Notes: generated by a model not told the origin, from the letters alone. A stretch of DNA of 64,000 nucleotides from Isoetes taiwanensis (GCA_021234155.1 JAJEKV010000330.1:188001-252000), one strand, 5' to 3'. Numbered from the stretch's first letter, positions 10,950 to 23,300 are shown. Numbers and translations are program-made.

Positions 10950-11916
10950 ATGTCTAGCAGATTTGGGGCTAGTCTTCTGAATCAGGTGGAAGTCTACAAG
11001 GGTGGACCTGGTTTCCAAGTGTGGAAGGATGCCATGATTCATATCTTAGAGGTAGAAGACTTGTGGGAACTGGTAAATCCTACTAGTCTGATGCTTGATT
11101 GGCGCGGGGGTTTGGGTGAGCTGGCTCAGTGAGAATCGGTGGCGGGAGGAGCGGGACAAACTTCTAAAGGTCTTTGGTACAATGAGAAGATCTGGCGAGC
11201 AAAAGTACAAGTAGCTTTGTTTGGAGGGCTGAGTCTTGAGGGAAATCACTCCAAGCAAAACTCAAGGAAGCTCAAGGTATTATTTCTTGCAAAGTCGGTC
11301 CTACTATTAGATTGAAACTTAGATCTCTTAGTCCTAAGGACATGTGGAAATTTCTTACGAGTCATTATGAAGAAAAAACATCCTCTGGCTGGATTTGCTT
11401 GAAAATGAGTTGAGAAATTTAAAACTTAGAGAAGAGGAAGATGTAGTTGAATTCTTTAACAGATTTGATAATATGATAGCCGATCACGGAAGGGCGGGGA
11501 CCATTATTTACGAGAGGAGTCGGGTACTTCAAATTTCTAGAGCCATAAGTGAGAATGAAAACTTGGCTTTGTTTGTAAGAAACACTTGTAGATCAAGGAA
11601 GAGGCTGAGAATCTTCTAAGGACAGAATGGGAGCAGAAAAAAAAAAATGCTAAGACAAAATCAAGAAAATCCTGAAGTATTATTCATTAAAAGGAAGGAT
11701 AAAGTCACTTGTTATCAGTGTCATGAGCAGGGGCACTACAAAAATGAGTGCCCAAAATTAAAAAGGGAAAAAGAGTTCAATTGCTTTAATTGTGGAGGGA
11801 GAGGACATATGGCTGCAAAATGTCCTACTCCAAAGAAATCTGGTAGGGAAAGGGGAGGAAGTTCAAGCAGAGGTCGAGGAAGGAACATTGAAAAGGCATA
11901 CTTAACTAGAAGTTGA
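10950..11916 (+). pseudogene. copia gag with two CCHC knuckles
   Basis: The ATG at 10950, seven bases after the primer site, opens MSSRFGASLLNQVEVYKG, a typical copia gag start (UBN2-type segment). The frame breaks at about 11090-11395 and resumes as ENELRNLKLREEEDVVEFFN. The C-terminal part at 11647-11916 is open and carries CYQCHEQGHYKNEC and CFNCGGRGHMAAKC followed by an arginine/serine tail, the nucleic-acid-binding nucleocapsid. Its role is to form the particle and package RNA. Confidence 0.85.
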
Positions 11917-12195
11917 GGATAAAGGCAAAGTTGAAATTGGTGATCAAGATGAGGAGGTAACCAATACTTTTGCTGTTATTCATGAAAAATATAATTCTGA
12001 TAACTCTGATCTGCTTGTAGTTGATTCTGGAGCTGAAAGATCAGTTGTAAAGTCAGCTGAATTGCTTAGAAATTTGTCCCCAACAAACTCTAAGCAAATT
12101 CAAGTTGGAAATGGAGCCTTAACTGAAATCCATGGCAAAGGACTATTACAACTTGAAGATTTGGATGGGAAGATTGTAAATATTGAAGAAGTTTT
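11917..12195 (+). pseudogene. copia protease
   Basis: Continues from gag after a frame change with the active-site loop LLVVDSGAERSVV (D-S-G) at about 12011-12050, then IQVGNGALTEIHGKG, the usual flap region of copia proteases. A frame shift at about 12200 separates it from integrase. Confidence 0.8.
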
Positions 12196-12940
12196 GTGTG
12201 TGCGGTAATCATTAAAAATTTGATTTACGTAAGTCGACTTGTTGACTTAGGATATAAAGTCACTTTTGACTCAAAAGAGTGTAATGTGCTTATGAATGGA
12301 ATTCTGAAATTTCGAGCAAAAAGAGTTGGGAATTTGTTTCAAATGAATGGTCTTGTGGCAAGCAATGTCAATGTAATTCAAGAACCAAATTTGGAATTGT
12401 GGCACAATAGATTAGCTCACACACACTTCCATAATCTAAAAGCCTTGAAGAAATTAGGTGCCATAAATTACAGTGATGATGAAGAAAATCAAATTTGTGA
12501 GGGGTGTGCAATTGGCAAACTAAATCGATTACCCTTCAAGAAAAGAGAATCAAAAACAAGTCAGGTATTAGAACTTGTTCATACAGATTTATGTGGCCCT
12601 TTGAATGTAAGAAGTAGAACAAATCATAGATATTTTATTACATTCATTGATGACTATAGTAGAAGATGCAAAATTTATTGTTTGACAAGAAAGTCACAAG
12701 CACTTCAAGCTTTCAAACAATTTGTAGCTGAGATGGAAAGAGAAACTGACCAAAAACTCAAGTGCATAAGATCTGACAGAGGGGGAGAGTATTTATCAGA
12801 AAAATTCAGACATTTTTGCATCAAACATGGCATCAAGAGGCAACTAACTTGTAGATACAGTCCCCAACAAAATGGGGTTCTTTGAAAGGAAAAAGCAGGG
12901 ACAGTCATGGATGCAATTAGAGCAATGCTAAAGCAAAGTG
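12196..12940 (+). pseudogene. copia integrase
   Basis: Inserts the DNA copy into chromosomes. The zinc-binding H-H-C-C part reads HNRLAHTHFHNLKAL...CEGCAIGK. The core follows with VHTDLCGPLN (first Asp), FIDDYSR, IRSDRGGEYL (second Asp) and YSPQQNGV, after which the catalytic Glu codon is disturbed (stop at about 12885) and the remainder AIRAMLKQSGLPRNLWEEA continues in another frame. It is open for 229 codons. Confidence 0.85.
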
Positions 12941-14506
12941 GATTACCAAGGAATTTATGGGAGGAAGCCCTTAGAACTGCAATTCAAGTTCAAAATGTCT
13001 TTGCCATCACAAGCAAAGCTTAAAAGGGTAAAATTCAAATTTAGTGCGGAATCAAATGAAAGGTTGAATCTTGATATGTTTAAAACATATGGTTGCATTT
13101 GTTATGTTCATAAACCTGTGGAGTTAAGGAAAAAATTAGATGACAAGGCAGAAGTTGGATTTCTTGTTGGATATGACTCTGAGTCTAAGGGTTACAGAAT
13201 TTTTATTCCAGAAAGTCAAACCATTATAGTTAGTAGAGACGTCCTTTTTAATGAGGGTGTTGTTTATAAAGACAGACATAAACAAGGGGTCCAAATTAAG
13301 GAACAAACTGCTGGGTCAAATGAAAGGAAGGAACAAGATGTAGATCTTGATGATAATGAAGACAAAGACAATGTTAATTATGATATAAACACTGATAGTG
13401 AAATGATAAGGGCAGAAGAAGTTAAGGAACCTGTGTTACCAGCAGAGGCTGTCCCACCTGCAGAGGTTGTTCCTGAAATTGAAAAGGCTAAGGAAGGCAG
13501 AATAAAAGGGAAGAAAACTCAAGCTGAAAAACTAATAGAGGAAGCAAAATTAGGTGATATCCCATATGGCAGAACTGAAGAAGGTAGGAGTAGGAGAATT
13601 GAAAGAAAACAAGAAGTACCATATGAGCAAATTATGACCATTCTTGAAAATGAGCTAGTTCCAGAAAGTTATGAAGATGTGCAGAATAGCACAAATAAAA
13701 TTGAATGGCTAAAGGCTATGAAGGAGGAGTTAGCTTCTTTTAAAGACACTCAAACGTATGAGCTTGTTCATCCTGAAAAGGGGAAAAATATTATTGGCAG
13801 CAAGTGGATATTTAGGATCAAACAAAATCCTGATGGCACAAGAAAATACAAAGCAAGATTAGTAGCACAAGGTTTTACACAGAAAAAGGGAAGAGACTAT
13901 GAGGAAACTTACTCACCAATTGTAAAACTTACTAGTATCAGGGTTCTTTTGGCAATGGCCAATACTTTGGGGTTGGAGTTACATCATATGGATGTGAAGA
14001 CTGCATTCTTAAATGCCACCCTTGAAGAAGAAGCCTACATGAAACAACCAATTGGTTTTGAGGTAAACAAAGATATGGTTTGGAAATTAAATAGAGCTGT
14101 CTATGGGTTAAAACAGTCTCCACGAGAATGGTATTTATGCATAGATCATTTCTTGAAAGAACAAAGTTTTGAGAAATTAAGAAATGATGGGAACTTATAC
14201 AGATTTGAAAAAGGAAATGACTTTTGCATCATAGCACTTTATGTGGATGATTGCATAATGGTAGCCAATACTATGAGTGTCTTGAATGATTGTAAGAACA
14301 TCTTAAAATCCAGATTTCAAATGACAGATCTTGGTGAGTTGAAAAAATTCTTGGGAATAGAAGTAACAAGAAACAAAGAAGAAAAGATCTTGAAGTTAAG
14401 TCAAGGCAAACATGTGGAAAATATCTTTGAGCGAGGTTTAACTTGGAGAATGCAAATCTTTGTGAAAATTCCTATGTTACCGGGACACGGGTTGGACCGA
14501 CAATAA
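12938..14506 (+). CDS. copia integrase C-terminus and reverse transcriptase
   Basis: Longest open frame in the window (522 codons). After an integrase C-terminal part ending in a long acidic/lysine linker it contains the RVT_2 domain: WLKAMKEELASFK, GSKWIFRIKQNPDG, YKARLVAQGFTQ, HMDVKTAFLNATLEEE, VYGLKQSPREWY and the active-site box LYVDDCIM at about 14239-14262. The first codons (MDYQGIYGRK) are probably out-of-frame integrase sequence, so the ATG at 12938 is not a genuine start; the product would be part of a polyprotein. The frame ends just before RNase H by a shift. Confidence 0.85.
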   Translation: MDYQGIYGRKPLELQFKFKMSLPSQAKLKRVKFKFSAESNERLNLDMFKTYGCICYVHKPVELRKKLDDKAEVGFLVGYDSESKGYRIFIPESQTIIVSRDVLFNEGVVYKDRHKQGVQIKEQTAGSNERKEQDVDLDDNEDKDNVNYDINTDSEMIRAEEVKEPVLPAEAVPPAEVVPEIEKAKEGRIKGKKTQAEKLIEEAKLGDIPYGRTEEGRSRRIERKQEVPYEQIMTILENELVPESYEDVQNSTNKIEWLKAMKEELASFKDTQTYELVHPEKGKNIIGSKWIFRIKQNPDGTRKYKARLVAQGFTQKKGRDYEETYSPIVKLTSIRVLLAMANTLGLELHHMDVKTAFLNATLEEEAYMKQPIGFEVNKDMVWKLNRAVYGLKQSPREWYLCIDHFLKEQSFEKLRNDGNLYRFEKGNDFCIIALYVDDCIMVANTMSVLNDCKNILKSRFQMTDLGELKKFLGIEVTRNKEEKILKLSQGKHVENIFERGLTWRMQIFVKIPMLPGHGLDRQ

Positions 14507-15228
14507 AGATCAAACCGAGGAGGAGATGGGGAGATATGGAACTCATTCCTTATAGAGCATTAGTAGGTTGTTTGCTCTACTTGGCTAACAATCTGAGACC
14601 GGACATAGCCTATCTTTGTGAATATATTAAGCGAGAAAATGCCATAGTCCCACAAAAGAACTACGGGATCTTTGCAAAGCGTGTGCTTAAATATTTGAAA
14701 GGTACTCAACATCATGGAATTTGTTATAATTCGACAATTTGAAATTGGTGGCCTATAGTGATCTGATTGGGGAGGTGACTTGGAATGTAGAAAGTCTACC
14801 TCCGGTTTTGCAATTTTTCTAGGTGGTGGAGTCATAAAGCTGGAAATGCAAAAAGCGATCGCTATAGCCATGAGTTCATTTGAAGCGAGAATATCTTTCT
14901 GCCTGCCTCTCTAGTGGCCAAGGAGGTTGTTTGGTTGAAGAGATTGTTGGATGAGCTAAAATGTGAACAAGTTGAAGCCATAGAGATTATGACAGATAGC
15001 CAAAGCTGCATTGCTATTGTTAAGAATCCAGTTGCACATGAGAGAACCAAGCACATTGAACTGAATATCCACTTTATCAGAGATCTAGCAGACAAGGGAT
15101 ATATTCAAATGAGGTATGTTGAAACTGCCAAACAAATTGCTGATATTTTCACAAAGGCTCTTGCAGAAAATAAATTTAAACAGTTTAGGAACAATCTTAA
15201 TATTGTCACTGATAAGCTGAAGGAGGAG
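14443..15228 (+). pseudogene. copia RNase H
   Basis: Begins with the RT tail (YRALVGCLLYLANNLRPDIAY) in a shifted frame, passes through a damaged stretch at 14740-14910 and ends as the open segment 14914-15234 with KEVVWLKRLLDEL, MTDSQSCIAIVKNPV (catalytic Asp in a TDSQS motif), KHIELNIHFIRD and KQIADIFTKAL, the usual copia C-terminus. The stop codon falls inside the start of the 3' LTR. Confidence 0.8.
15216..15228 (+). promoter_or_regulatory. copia polypurine tract
   Basis: GCTGAAGGAGGAG immediately before the TGTTAA start of the 3' LTR; primes plus-strand DNA synthesis. Confidence 0.85.
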
Positions 15229-15935
15229 TGTTAATATTTGTTCAGCTTATAGTTGACAATGATGAACCCTCGACTAGCTGTGAGTGATGTAAGACAAGGA
15301 TCAAAAAGCAAGAAATGATGATACTCATTATGGTTACACTATAGAGTTGAGATTGAATGTTAAATCTCGAAATGGAACCTAGATTGAAGTGTTTATTAAA
15401 TCTTGGTTTCAATGGTTTGAAAAAAGGCCCGATATCATGACCAGGCCTGTGGGATATATGTGCATGGAAGTTCTTCTCAGTTTAGCAGTTTGATCGGCTC
15501 CTACACCGCCGGATTTGCTTGTATATATCTAAAGGGAGGTTGTATTAGCGGGCAAGGCTTCATAAGATTATTCAGGAGATGTTTGAAGGACGATTTACTC
15601 AGGAAGCCGGCGGTCAAGCTGTAGCTTCTGATATATTGGTCAATACCATAGCTACGATGGCGATTCTCTGATGACCATTAAGGTTTATTTTAATGGTTCT
15701 ATTCTAAGTTACCTTTGAATTATTGTGTGGTTGAACTTTAAGAATATTTTGTGCTTATGTTTGCTTCACTCTCACTAGAGGAAGTTGTTTGTGATTATTT
15801 GAAATTGGCTTGCTTTGATCAAGTTGGGATTAGCGACCATATTGTGGCTCCCAAACTTGAAAATTCATAAGCAAAGTGACTCAAGGAAATAAGTTATCTT
15901 GCTAGGCATTTATCTAAGGTCATCTTTTTCTAACA
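15229..15935 (+). repeat. copia 3' LTR (707 bp)
   Basis: Same ends as the 5' LTR and then the GGATA target duplicate. Long blocks are identical to the 5' LTR. Differences concentrate in short clusters, for example about 15270-15290 and 15620-15675, where the 5' copy has several CTG/CAG triplets. Confidence 0.95.
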
Positions 15936-15940
15936 GGATA

Positions 15941-16230
15941 GGGAAGTTTTCTAAATCTGAAAGCAAGCACATACCTATCACATGGACCCCAGAGTGCCAA
16001 GAAGCTTTTGACTTTCTTATTTTATCCATATGTGAAGCTACTCTTTTAAAAAAACCAGATTTGAGCCTGCCATTTGAGGTTTATATCACTGTTACTAAAA
16101 AGGCTATAGGTTTAGCCATTTTGCAGGATAAGCACACCATAGTTTTTGCAAGCAAGCAATGGTCTGCTCTTGAAGAAAGATATACTAGAATAGAAAAAAG
16201 TGCTACTTGCTCTCATGTTCCTCATCAATA
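15941..16230 (+). pseudogene. gypsy B: RT connection and degenerate RNase H
   Basis: Continuation of the gypsy reverse transcriptase after the copia insertion. It reads KHIPITWTPECQEAFDF, then FEVYITVTKKAIGLAILQDK and FASKQWSALEERYTRIEK. The position of the first catalytic Asp of a gypsy RNase H carries Thr/Val, so this domain is probably inactive, which fits an element relying on the extra RNase H at 8745-9110. Confidence 0.8.
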
Positions 16231-16373
16231 GGAATGGGGGGCATCTATAAAAAGCCAAGTTCAAGTTCATATGAAGCAAAATCCAATGGGATTGCTATTT
16301 GGTAAAGCAACTAATAAACCAAAGATCCGAGGTGGGCTTGTAAGTTGCAAAGTTATGATATTTCGTAAAAGAG

Positions 16374-17797
16374 TTGCACTTGACACGAAATCCTAGCCTC
16401 TACTTGCCTTATATATTTTTTGATCATGAGGATGAAATGAATATTCGACACTTCGCTTTTTGCGGTAGCACATTTGGAAGTAACTTCGGGGAGGTCAAGC
16501 CCAAGGAGGATGGCAGCAACCTATTAGGGATTTTTGCAATATGGATTCACTTCTCCAAACCTCACTCCAAGTCGAGAAAAAGAAGACTTAAAGACAAGTG
16601 CAGACAATTCAAGCTAATAGAAAATATCCTATGCAAAGTCAACAGGGATGGAATCTTGCTGAGGTGTGTAAGTGAAGAAGAATCTGCCTTGATAATTAAA
16701 GAGATGCACAAAGGAATCTGTGGGGGACATTTTTTGGGGATACCCACGCAAAAAGATTCTCGGAGTCCGGATATTATTGGCCCTCTTTTTTTTAGAGATT
16801 GCTATGAGGTTATAAAAACTTGCCATCAATGTCAAATTTTTAGTAAAAGAATTTTATTGCCAGCTGCCTTAAATCCTATCATATCTCCAGGACCTTTTCA
16901 AATCTGGGGGCTAGATTATATTGGTCCTATTAATCCTTCCTCTGCAGGTCAACATCAACATATTATTGTGGCTCACATTATTTCACTAAGTGGGCGGGAG
17001 GCTATACCTTTGAGACAAGCTAATGCCCTCACAACCTGCCAAGGTTTTTACATGAATTTATTTGCTCAGGTGTTTGGTATTCCCTTCCAGATACATTCTG
17101 ATAGAGGTACCCCCTTTGTTAATGAAGTCATTGCTAATTTGTTGAGCATTTTGAAGGTCAAGCACACCAAAAGTTCTTCATATTATCCTCAGGGTAATGG
17201 ACAAGCTGAAGCTACTAACAAAGTATTGAAAAATATCTTGCAGAAAACAGTGGAGATCAACAAAAGGATTGGCATATCAAAATAGTGGACGCCCTTTGGG
17301 CTTATAGGGTCACTATCAAAACAGCTACAAATCACACACCTTTCAATTTGGTTTATGGCATAGAGGCAGTTCTACCAGTAGAACTCGAATTACCTTCTTT
17401 AAGATTAGCTCACAAATTGTGTTTACCTTTTGAACATGCTCTACAGGAAAGACTGGATGCCCTGCTACATTTGGATGAGTCTGAGAATGGAAGCCGAGAA
17501 CACAAACTTGTTGAAAAAAGGCTAAAGATCCGGCTGCATTCAAGGTCGCACACAAAAATACAAGGCACTTTTAAAAAAGGGGAGCTTGTTCTCAAATGGA
17601 ACAAGTCAAAGGAGGATTCAGCTGGCAAATTTGACAACATTTGGGAAGGGCCCTTTGTAGTGTTGGATCCTGCAGGTACTAATTCTTATTGGTTACAGGA
17701 AGTTGCTTCAGGGATGCCATTGCCAAATCCTATCAACATCTTGCACCTGAAAAGGTATTGGGACCAGCATGCTTGCTTGTCCCTCTTCTTTTATTAA
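16374..17797 (+). pseudogene. gypsy B: integrase
   Basis: Two long open frames meet at 17285 with a one-step frame change. The N-terminal zinc-binding part shows MHKGICGGHFLG...CHQCQIF. The catalytic core has WGLDYIGPI (Asp), IHSDRGTPFVNEV (Asp) and YYPQGNGQAEATNKVLKNIL (Glu). The C-terminal part contains FKKGELVLKW and KFDNIWEGPFVV, the GPY/F-type module, and ends HLKRYWDQH without a chromodomain. All three catalytic acids remain, making this the best-preserved gypsy domain. Confidence 0.9.
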
Positions 17798-18702
17798 AAG
17801 GTTTAGAGATTTATAGTAGGTTTAAAGTAGTTAAATCAGTTGATTTTTAAGCACATTATTTCAGTAGATAGAACAGTTTGACTTTGAGCACATTACTCTA
17901 ATAGAATTTGGTTCATGTTCCTAGGTTGATCTGATCAGGTAATAGTGCAAATGATCTCAAGAACAGGGTTGATACTAATAATTACCAAGTGTCATATGCA
18001 GGAGCATCCTTCCTCCATCTTTATTCACCTGTCCTTAAGCATTCCTACCATCCATCCAGCCTCTTATTCTTGTTTTTCCATACCTTAACAAGCACTCTGC
18101 AAAATCACCTTCACCATCATAGCAGAGTTGCAAGGGTTTGAGACTAATTGGTTTATGTGTTTCCATGACAGGTGCACTCTTCTTCCATATTTTTTCATCT
18201 GTCTTAAGTAGCCCTACCTCCCATTTGAACTCCTTATTCTTATTCTCATTCCCTAAAGAAGAAAAGCACTCTGCAATTCATCTTTACCATCACAGCAGAG
18301 TTGCACTTGTTGAAGATTAGGAGGAAGACATATTTTCTTGTTTTGGCGAAGTTTCAAACACTTGCACACTCACTCCATTTCCATTTTACCACCACCTCAC
18401 CATATACACACTCATTTCCTTTTCACTACTTATTCCATTCACAATCATTCCACCACCCTTCTTATGCCTTTTTTATCCATATTATTCCCTCACCACATCC
18501 ATACTTCCATACTCACACTCACTTCCACCTTTTTCTATCTATATTATTTCATCACCACATTCATACTCACTTCACCTCCACTTACATCTCACACTCTCAT
18601 ATCTCCACTTGGATACATTGGCACAAAGTTGAAGACCCCCCTAGTGATCCATTTCTGACATCACATGGCTGAGGGGACCAGCCTTTTTCTTGTTTTATGA
18701 GA
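17798..18702 (+). other. gypsy B: non-coding spacer before the 3' LTR
   Basis: About 900 bp with no protein domain. It holds an imperfect direct repeat of about 140 bp (17998-18135 and 18170-18306), each ending AGCAGAGTTGCA, and then a pyrimidine- and CA-rich low-complexity tract (18340-18660). Long 3' non-coding spacers with local repeats are common in Tat elements. A long histidine-rich ORF here is a by-product of the CAC/CAT-rich composition. Confidence 0.7.
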
Positions 18703-20001
18703 TGTTGCCCCAAAGGGCAACATGCTAATTGTGGTCTATGCATTCAAACTAGGTCAATTTACTTTAGAAGACTAGGTCAAAGTTTGGAAGACCCTTGGCA
18801 TTTAACATTGATATGGAGGTCAAAGGATGTTCCTTCTTCAGGTCAACAAGTGCTCGAGGTTCAAATTTACATGAGGTACTTTATTCGAGGTCAAGATGCT
18901 TAGTCAAAAAGTATGCTCTAGAAGATTCTGGGTTATGAAGTTTGGAAGACATTTTTTGAAGATTGGAAGTCAAAGAGTTTGGAAGACCCCATGGTGCTTG
19001 ATTTTATCCCTTAGCCATTCTCATCCAATCATTGTTCATATTCTATCTCTATCCATTGAGATTTTCTAGCCATTTCTTCCCACACCCATACCCTCCTTTT
19101 TGTTTACCCTTGCCTACCTTATTTTGCCCTACCCAAATTTTTTCCTTTCTCCATTACATCCACATTCCCCATTGCCTCTATACTTTCTCACTTCATATGA
19201 CATTTGTTTTTGCAAATTTCCCTAGCCAAGACCCTTTTGCAAGTCCTTACCATTATGCCATGCCACTTGACTACTTCATGGAATATTCTTGACCATTATG
19301 CCCAAGGACTTAGCATATTCCCAAAGAAAAATTAGGGTTGCCATTGCTAAAGTGATCCACCTCTTCAATTTTCTATAAGTGACCTTTTAAAACCATGGCC
19401 TAGCTTTGCAAAAATAAAAAAATAAAGATATTCCATGGATATACGGGCAAAAAAATACGAAATCGTATCGCGCTATTTCTGAGAAAATACAGCCAAGAAC
19501 CCTAAATTTCTGCTTCCACCTCGAATCTCGCCGGATTTGGCACCAGAGCCCTCGGAATCTACCTATTTTGACCTTCCCACCCTTTATGAACCGAATAAAC
19601 CCATCAATCAAGGCTAAGATTAAGCAAACATTTGAAAACTAAGATAAAAACATGGGATTCGACAAAAGGATTTTCTTGAAGGCCCAGAAGCGTACAAACC
19701 TTACTGTGATCATTGCTGAGCATGACTGGAAGGATTTTGGAAGTCTCTGAGTAATCCCCGATCAAGTCACAAGAGATTTGGTTGGAAATTATCTATTGAA
19801 ACTTTTTATTGACCTGAAGTTGATTTTGAAGTACTGAATTATTATTATCCAACATTATTATGATTGATTTACATTCCTATCAATGAAATTTGATGCCTAT
19901 CTGAAGAAATTATCTCTGTTATGATCCTTTACAATTTTTCCTCTGTTCAAAATTCTATAGAAAATCCCTGAGTACTTTTGATTACCTTTGATCCATTTGC
20001 A
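18703..20001 (+). repeat. gypsy B 3' LTR, truncated
   Basis: Starts TGTTGCCCCAAAGGGCAACA and matches the reverse complement of 5911-4640 nearly throughout. It is cut after about 1299 of 1912 bp, at CCATTTGC, where the LINE sequence starts. The missing 3' part does not reappear after the LINE. Confidence 0.85.
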
Positions 20002-20015
20002 GTAACAAGGAAATC

Positions 20016-20381
20016 ATGGTGATTGAAGATCCCACCCCTCCTTCTCTACCTATCCCTAATCTTCAGGGGATCGACCAAGAAGGCAGAATTATTGTGCAAT
20101 TCCCTCCCAAGCTTCTTATCTGCATTGACCCCATTAACTTTGTGGCCTCCTCCATAAGTACCAGTGGGCAGGTGGTTCCTAACGGATGGCCCATGGATAT
20201 GGATATGAATGAAGATTCCGAAAATTCTGATCAGGACCTAGATCAGGATCAATTTCAGAACTTGGAATGGAATCTTGTTACTAGAAGAAGGAAGAAGGGA
20301 AAAGGAAATGAGAAGAAAATGATCATGGGACCACCCAGAAGGTCTCCAAGGAAAACCAAACCCCCAGTTAAATGGACATAA
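20016..20381 (+). pseudogene. LINE ORF1 C-terminal remnant
   Basis: 121 codons ending VTRRRKKGKGNEKK...KPPVKWT and overlapping the ORF2 start, as in plant L1 elements where a basic RNA-binding ORF1 precedes ORF2. The N-terminal CCHC/DUF4283-type part is absent because the copy is 5'-truncated. The middle is acidic (DMDMNEDSENSDQDLDQDQ). Confidence 0.6.
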
Positions 20382-23300
20382 ATCTTAAGGGTATTACCTG
20401 GAACTTGCAGGGCATTAATTCTAATGTGAAAAGAGGAAGGGTGAAGGTTTGTCTTGCATCTATGAATTTAGACTTCATTTTCTTTCAAGAACACAAGATC
20501 CATGATGATAGTATTGATAATATAATTAGAGAAGTGTTGCCTAATAATTTCAATCATTGGTCTATAAAAGCAAACAATTCTTCGGCAGGTATTTCTATTG
20601 CTTGGCATAATAGGATTAATCTAAGTGATATGCAGATGATGCAGGATAGTAGTAAGAGATGGCAGATTTTACATGGCAATATAGGGAACAATAGGATTGC
20701 TTTTGTGAACATTTATGCCTATCATCACCCTATTTGAGAGGGCTCTCACGGAATATTATAACTAATGGTTTGAATAGTATCCCTTATGATGAGATCATAA
20801 TGGGGGGTGATTTTAATATGGTTACTCATGAGTATATGAGGAGTGCTAATTTCAGAGCCCTTAGCGGGGAAGAGAATGATAAATGGATGACTCTGCTTAC
20901 AAATCACCACCTAAATTTGGCAAGAGTGGTCCCTCATTCCTATAGTTGGAATAATCACAGAATCCAGCCTATCTGCTGTCTTCATGATAGGTTTTACCTC
21001 AGTGAATCTTTATGGAACAGCAGCTCTAGAGTCTCCAACCTCTCGAATTACACTATCTCTGATCATTATCCCCAGCTTATTAATATCAATGCCAACAATA
21101 ATCAGAGGAAAAGGAATTCATACTTTAAGCTTAATACTAATCTTCTGGATCAAGATGATTTCATTACCAGGTTAGCTCAGGTGTTGGATATGGAAGATAA
21201 GCCCAGTAATGAACTCGGGTGGATGGATTGGTGGGTTAAGACCTCTAAAAACATAAAGAATTGGTTAAAAGTTTGGGGGAAGGAGATACATCAGAAAGAG
21301 ACTATTCACCTGCAAGAGTTGAGAAATCAGTATGGAATAGCTCAAGGTCAGAATAAGGAGAATCTTAAAATTCAGATTGAAAGGGAAGAAATCAGGATTG
21401 CAAAGGGTTGGAAGACTAAAGCCAAAGTCAAAGAGCTAAGGGAAGATGAGAGGGCCAACTCCAAATACTTTTTCATTAAGGCAAAAGGGAGGATTAAGAA
21501 GAATCATATATATAGTGTTCTTTGGGAGGGAAATAATATTGTTGAGGACAATCATCTCAAAGAGGCTGCTAAGGAGCATTTTATCAGAATTATGGGTACT
21601 ATCAGGGATACGAGCTCTCAAGACATTCATAACTTCATTGATATTCAGGCCAGAGTTACTAACGCCATGAACAACAGCATGTCTAGACCTTTCAACAACG
21701 AGGAAATCTTTAAGGTGCTAAATGAAATGGAAAATGGCAAAACTCCGGGTCCGGATGGCCTCCCTGCTGAATTCTTCAAGAAGGCTTGGGGGCTTTTGGG
21801 TAATTTTGTGGTTTTCATTGCTAATGAATTCTTACTAACCAAAGGTTTGGACTGCAGGATCAATACTAGCCTTATTGCTCTCATACCTAAAATTGACATG
21901 CCCATCTCTTTTTCTGATTATAGGCCTATCTCACTATCCAATGTGCTCTATAAGCTTATTTCAAAGTTCAATTGCGCCTAGAGTCAAGCCTATCCTTGAT
22001 GAGATCATAAATAAGACACAAAGTGCCTACTTGAAAGGGAGATACATCTTGGACAATGTTGCAGCAGCATCTCTAGGGATCAGTTGGGCCAGGGAAACTA
22101 AACAAAACATAGGGCTTCTGAAATTGGACATCACCAAAGCCTTCGACACAGTAAGTTGGAAATTTCTGCAGGAATGTAGCCGGAGTTTAGGATTCTCAGA
22201 AGAGGTAATTTCTATTTTCATGGCGATTCTGAAAAACTCAAGATCAGCTGTCCTAATCAATGGGGAATGCAGTCCCTTCTTTGACATAAAAAGAGGAGTA
22301 AAACAAGGTTGCCCCCTGGCACCTTTTTTATTTCTAATAGTCATGGAGGGTCTGCATAGTAATTTCCAGAAGCTTAGAAATCTTAATGGGCTTAAAGGGC
22401 TCAAACTCCCTCCTAATCAAGAGATGGAAGATATTCTCAATGTTCATTTTGCAGATGATACCTTTCTTTTTATGAATCTGGACAACCAGTCTATTCAAAC
22501 CTGCCATAGATCCTCGAAGACTTTGGAAGATGCTCTGGATGCAATATCAACCCGACCAAGACAAAGCTGATTTCAAGGGATCAGACTAAAGGGGAGCAAG
22601 CAGCTTTATCTCTCGGATGTATGTATCTCTCTCCTACCACCAAAACCAAAATCTTGGGGATCCCCTATGCAATTAGAGTGAACGCGAGTGACCTGTGGGG
22701 GGATCTCTTGGACAAGTTCTACAGGAAGGTGGACTCTCTTAACTCTAAATTTCTTTCTAAGAATGGTAGGGCTATTCTTGCAAACTCAGTTATCTCCTCT
22801 TCTCAGGTTTATCAGTCATCTATTATTATGGCCCCTAAAAAGGTCTATTCTAAAATGCAAAGTATTATTGGTAGATTCATTGCAGGGGGTACAAAACGAA
22901 GATCTTTGGATTCGATCTCCATGAAGGAGTGTTGCAAAACTAAAAGTATGGGAGGATTGGGGGTTATTAACATCGAAAAGCAAGCAACTGCTTTAGCTGC
23001 TAAATACTTCTACAGAGCCTGTACAGATCAGATTCATCACCCAGCCAAAGCTCTGATCAAACATTATATCGGGAGATGCCATCCCTTCGGGTGGAGGGGA
23101 CTTAAGATGCACCTTCCCTTTAGTATTTTCTTCCCCTTCACCATCCCAAATTCCATCCCTCAAATTATTAAGAAGTGGATTAGGGCGTGGATCGAGGTTA
23201 AAGGCATGTACACTTGGAAGGAGGGCCTTTCTCAGGATCAAGCAATTTTCTGGAGCCCTTCTCTTATTCTGGATGATCCTAATACTTGTTTAGCCTCTCA

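Larger units (their letters stand above)
10216..15935 (+). mobile_element. Ty1/copia element, complete with LTRs and target duplication
   Basis: 5720-bp element inserted in the gypsy B reverse transcriptase. The 5-bp direct repeat GGATA flanks it (10211-10215 and 15936-15940), and the left gypsy copy shows the uninterrupted target. LTRs are 714 and 707 bp. Between them lie an iMet-type primer site, gag with two CCHC knuckles, protease, integrase, reverse transcriptase, RNase H and a polypurine tract, the copia order with integrase before RT. Most LTR differences fall in short clusters around CTG/CAG, so true LTR divergence, and therefore age, may be lower than it looks. Confidence 0.95.
6649..20001 (+). 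mobile_element. Ty3/gypsy element B (Tat-like), interrupted by a copia element
   Basis: Second copy of the gypsy element, on the plus strand: gag, protease, extra RNase H, reverse transcriptase, RT-linked RNase H, integrase, a 0.9-kb spacer and a 3' LTR. The 5' LTR, primer site and gag start are missing; the homology begins abruptly at 6649. The copia element 10216-15935 splits the reverse transcriptase, and the 3' LTR stops at about 20001 where a LINE begins. It is non-autonomous as it stands. Order of events inferred: gypsy first, copia and LINE later. Confidence 0.9.

Noticed and set aside
18301-18672. 123-codon His/Ser-rich ORF and its overlapping partner
   Set aside because: CAC/CAT low-complexity spacer of the gypsy element, open in two frames because of composition.
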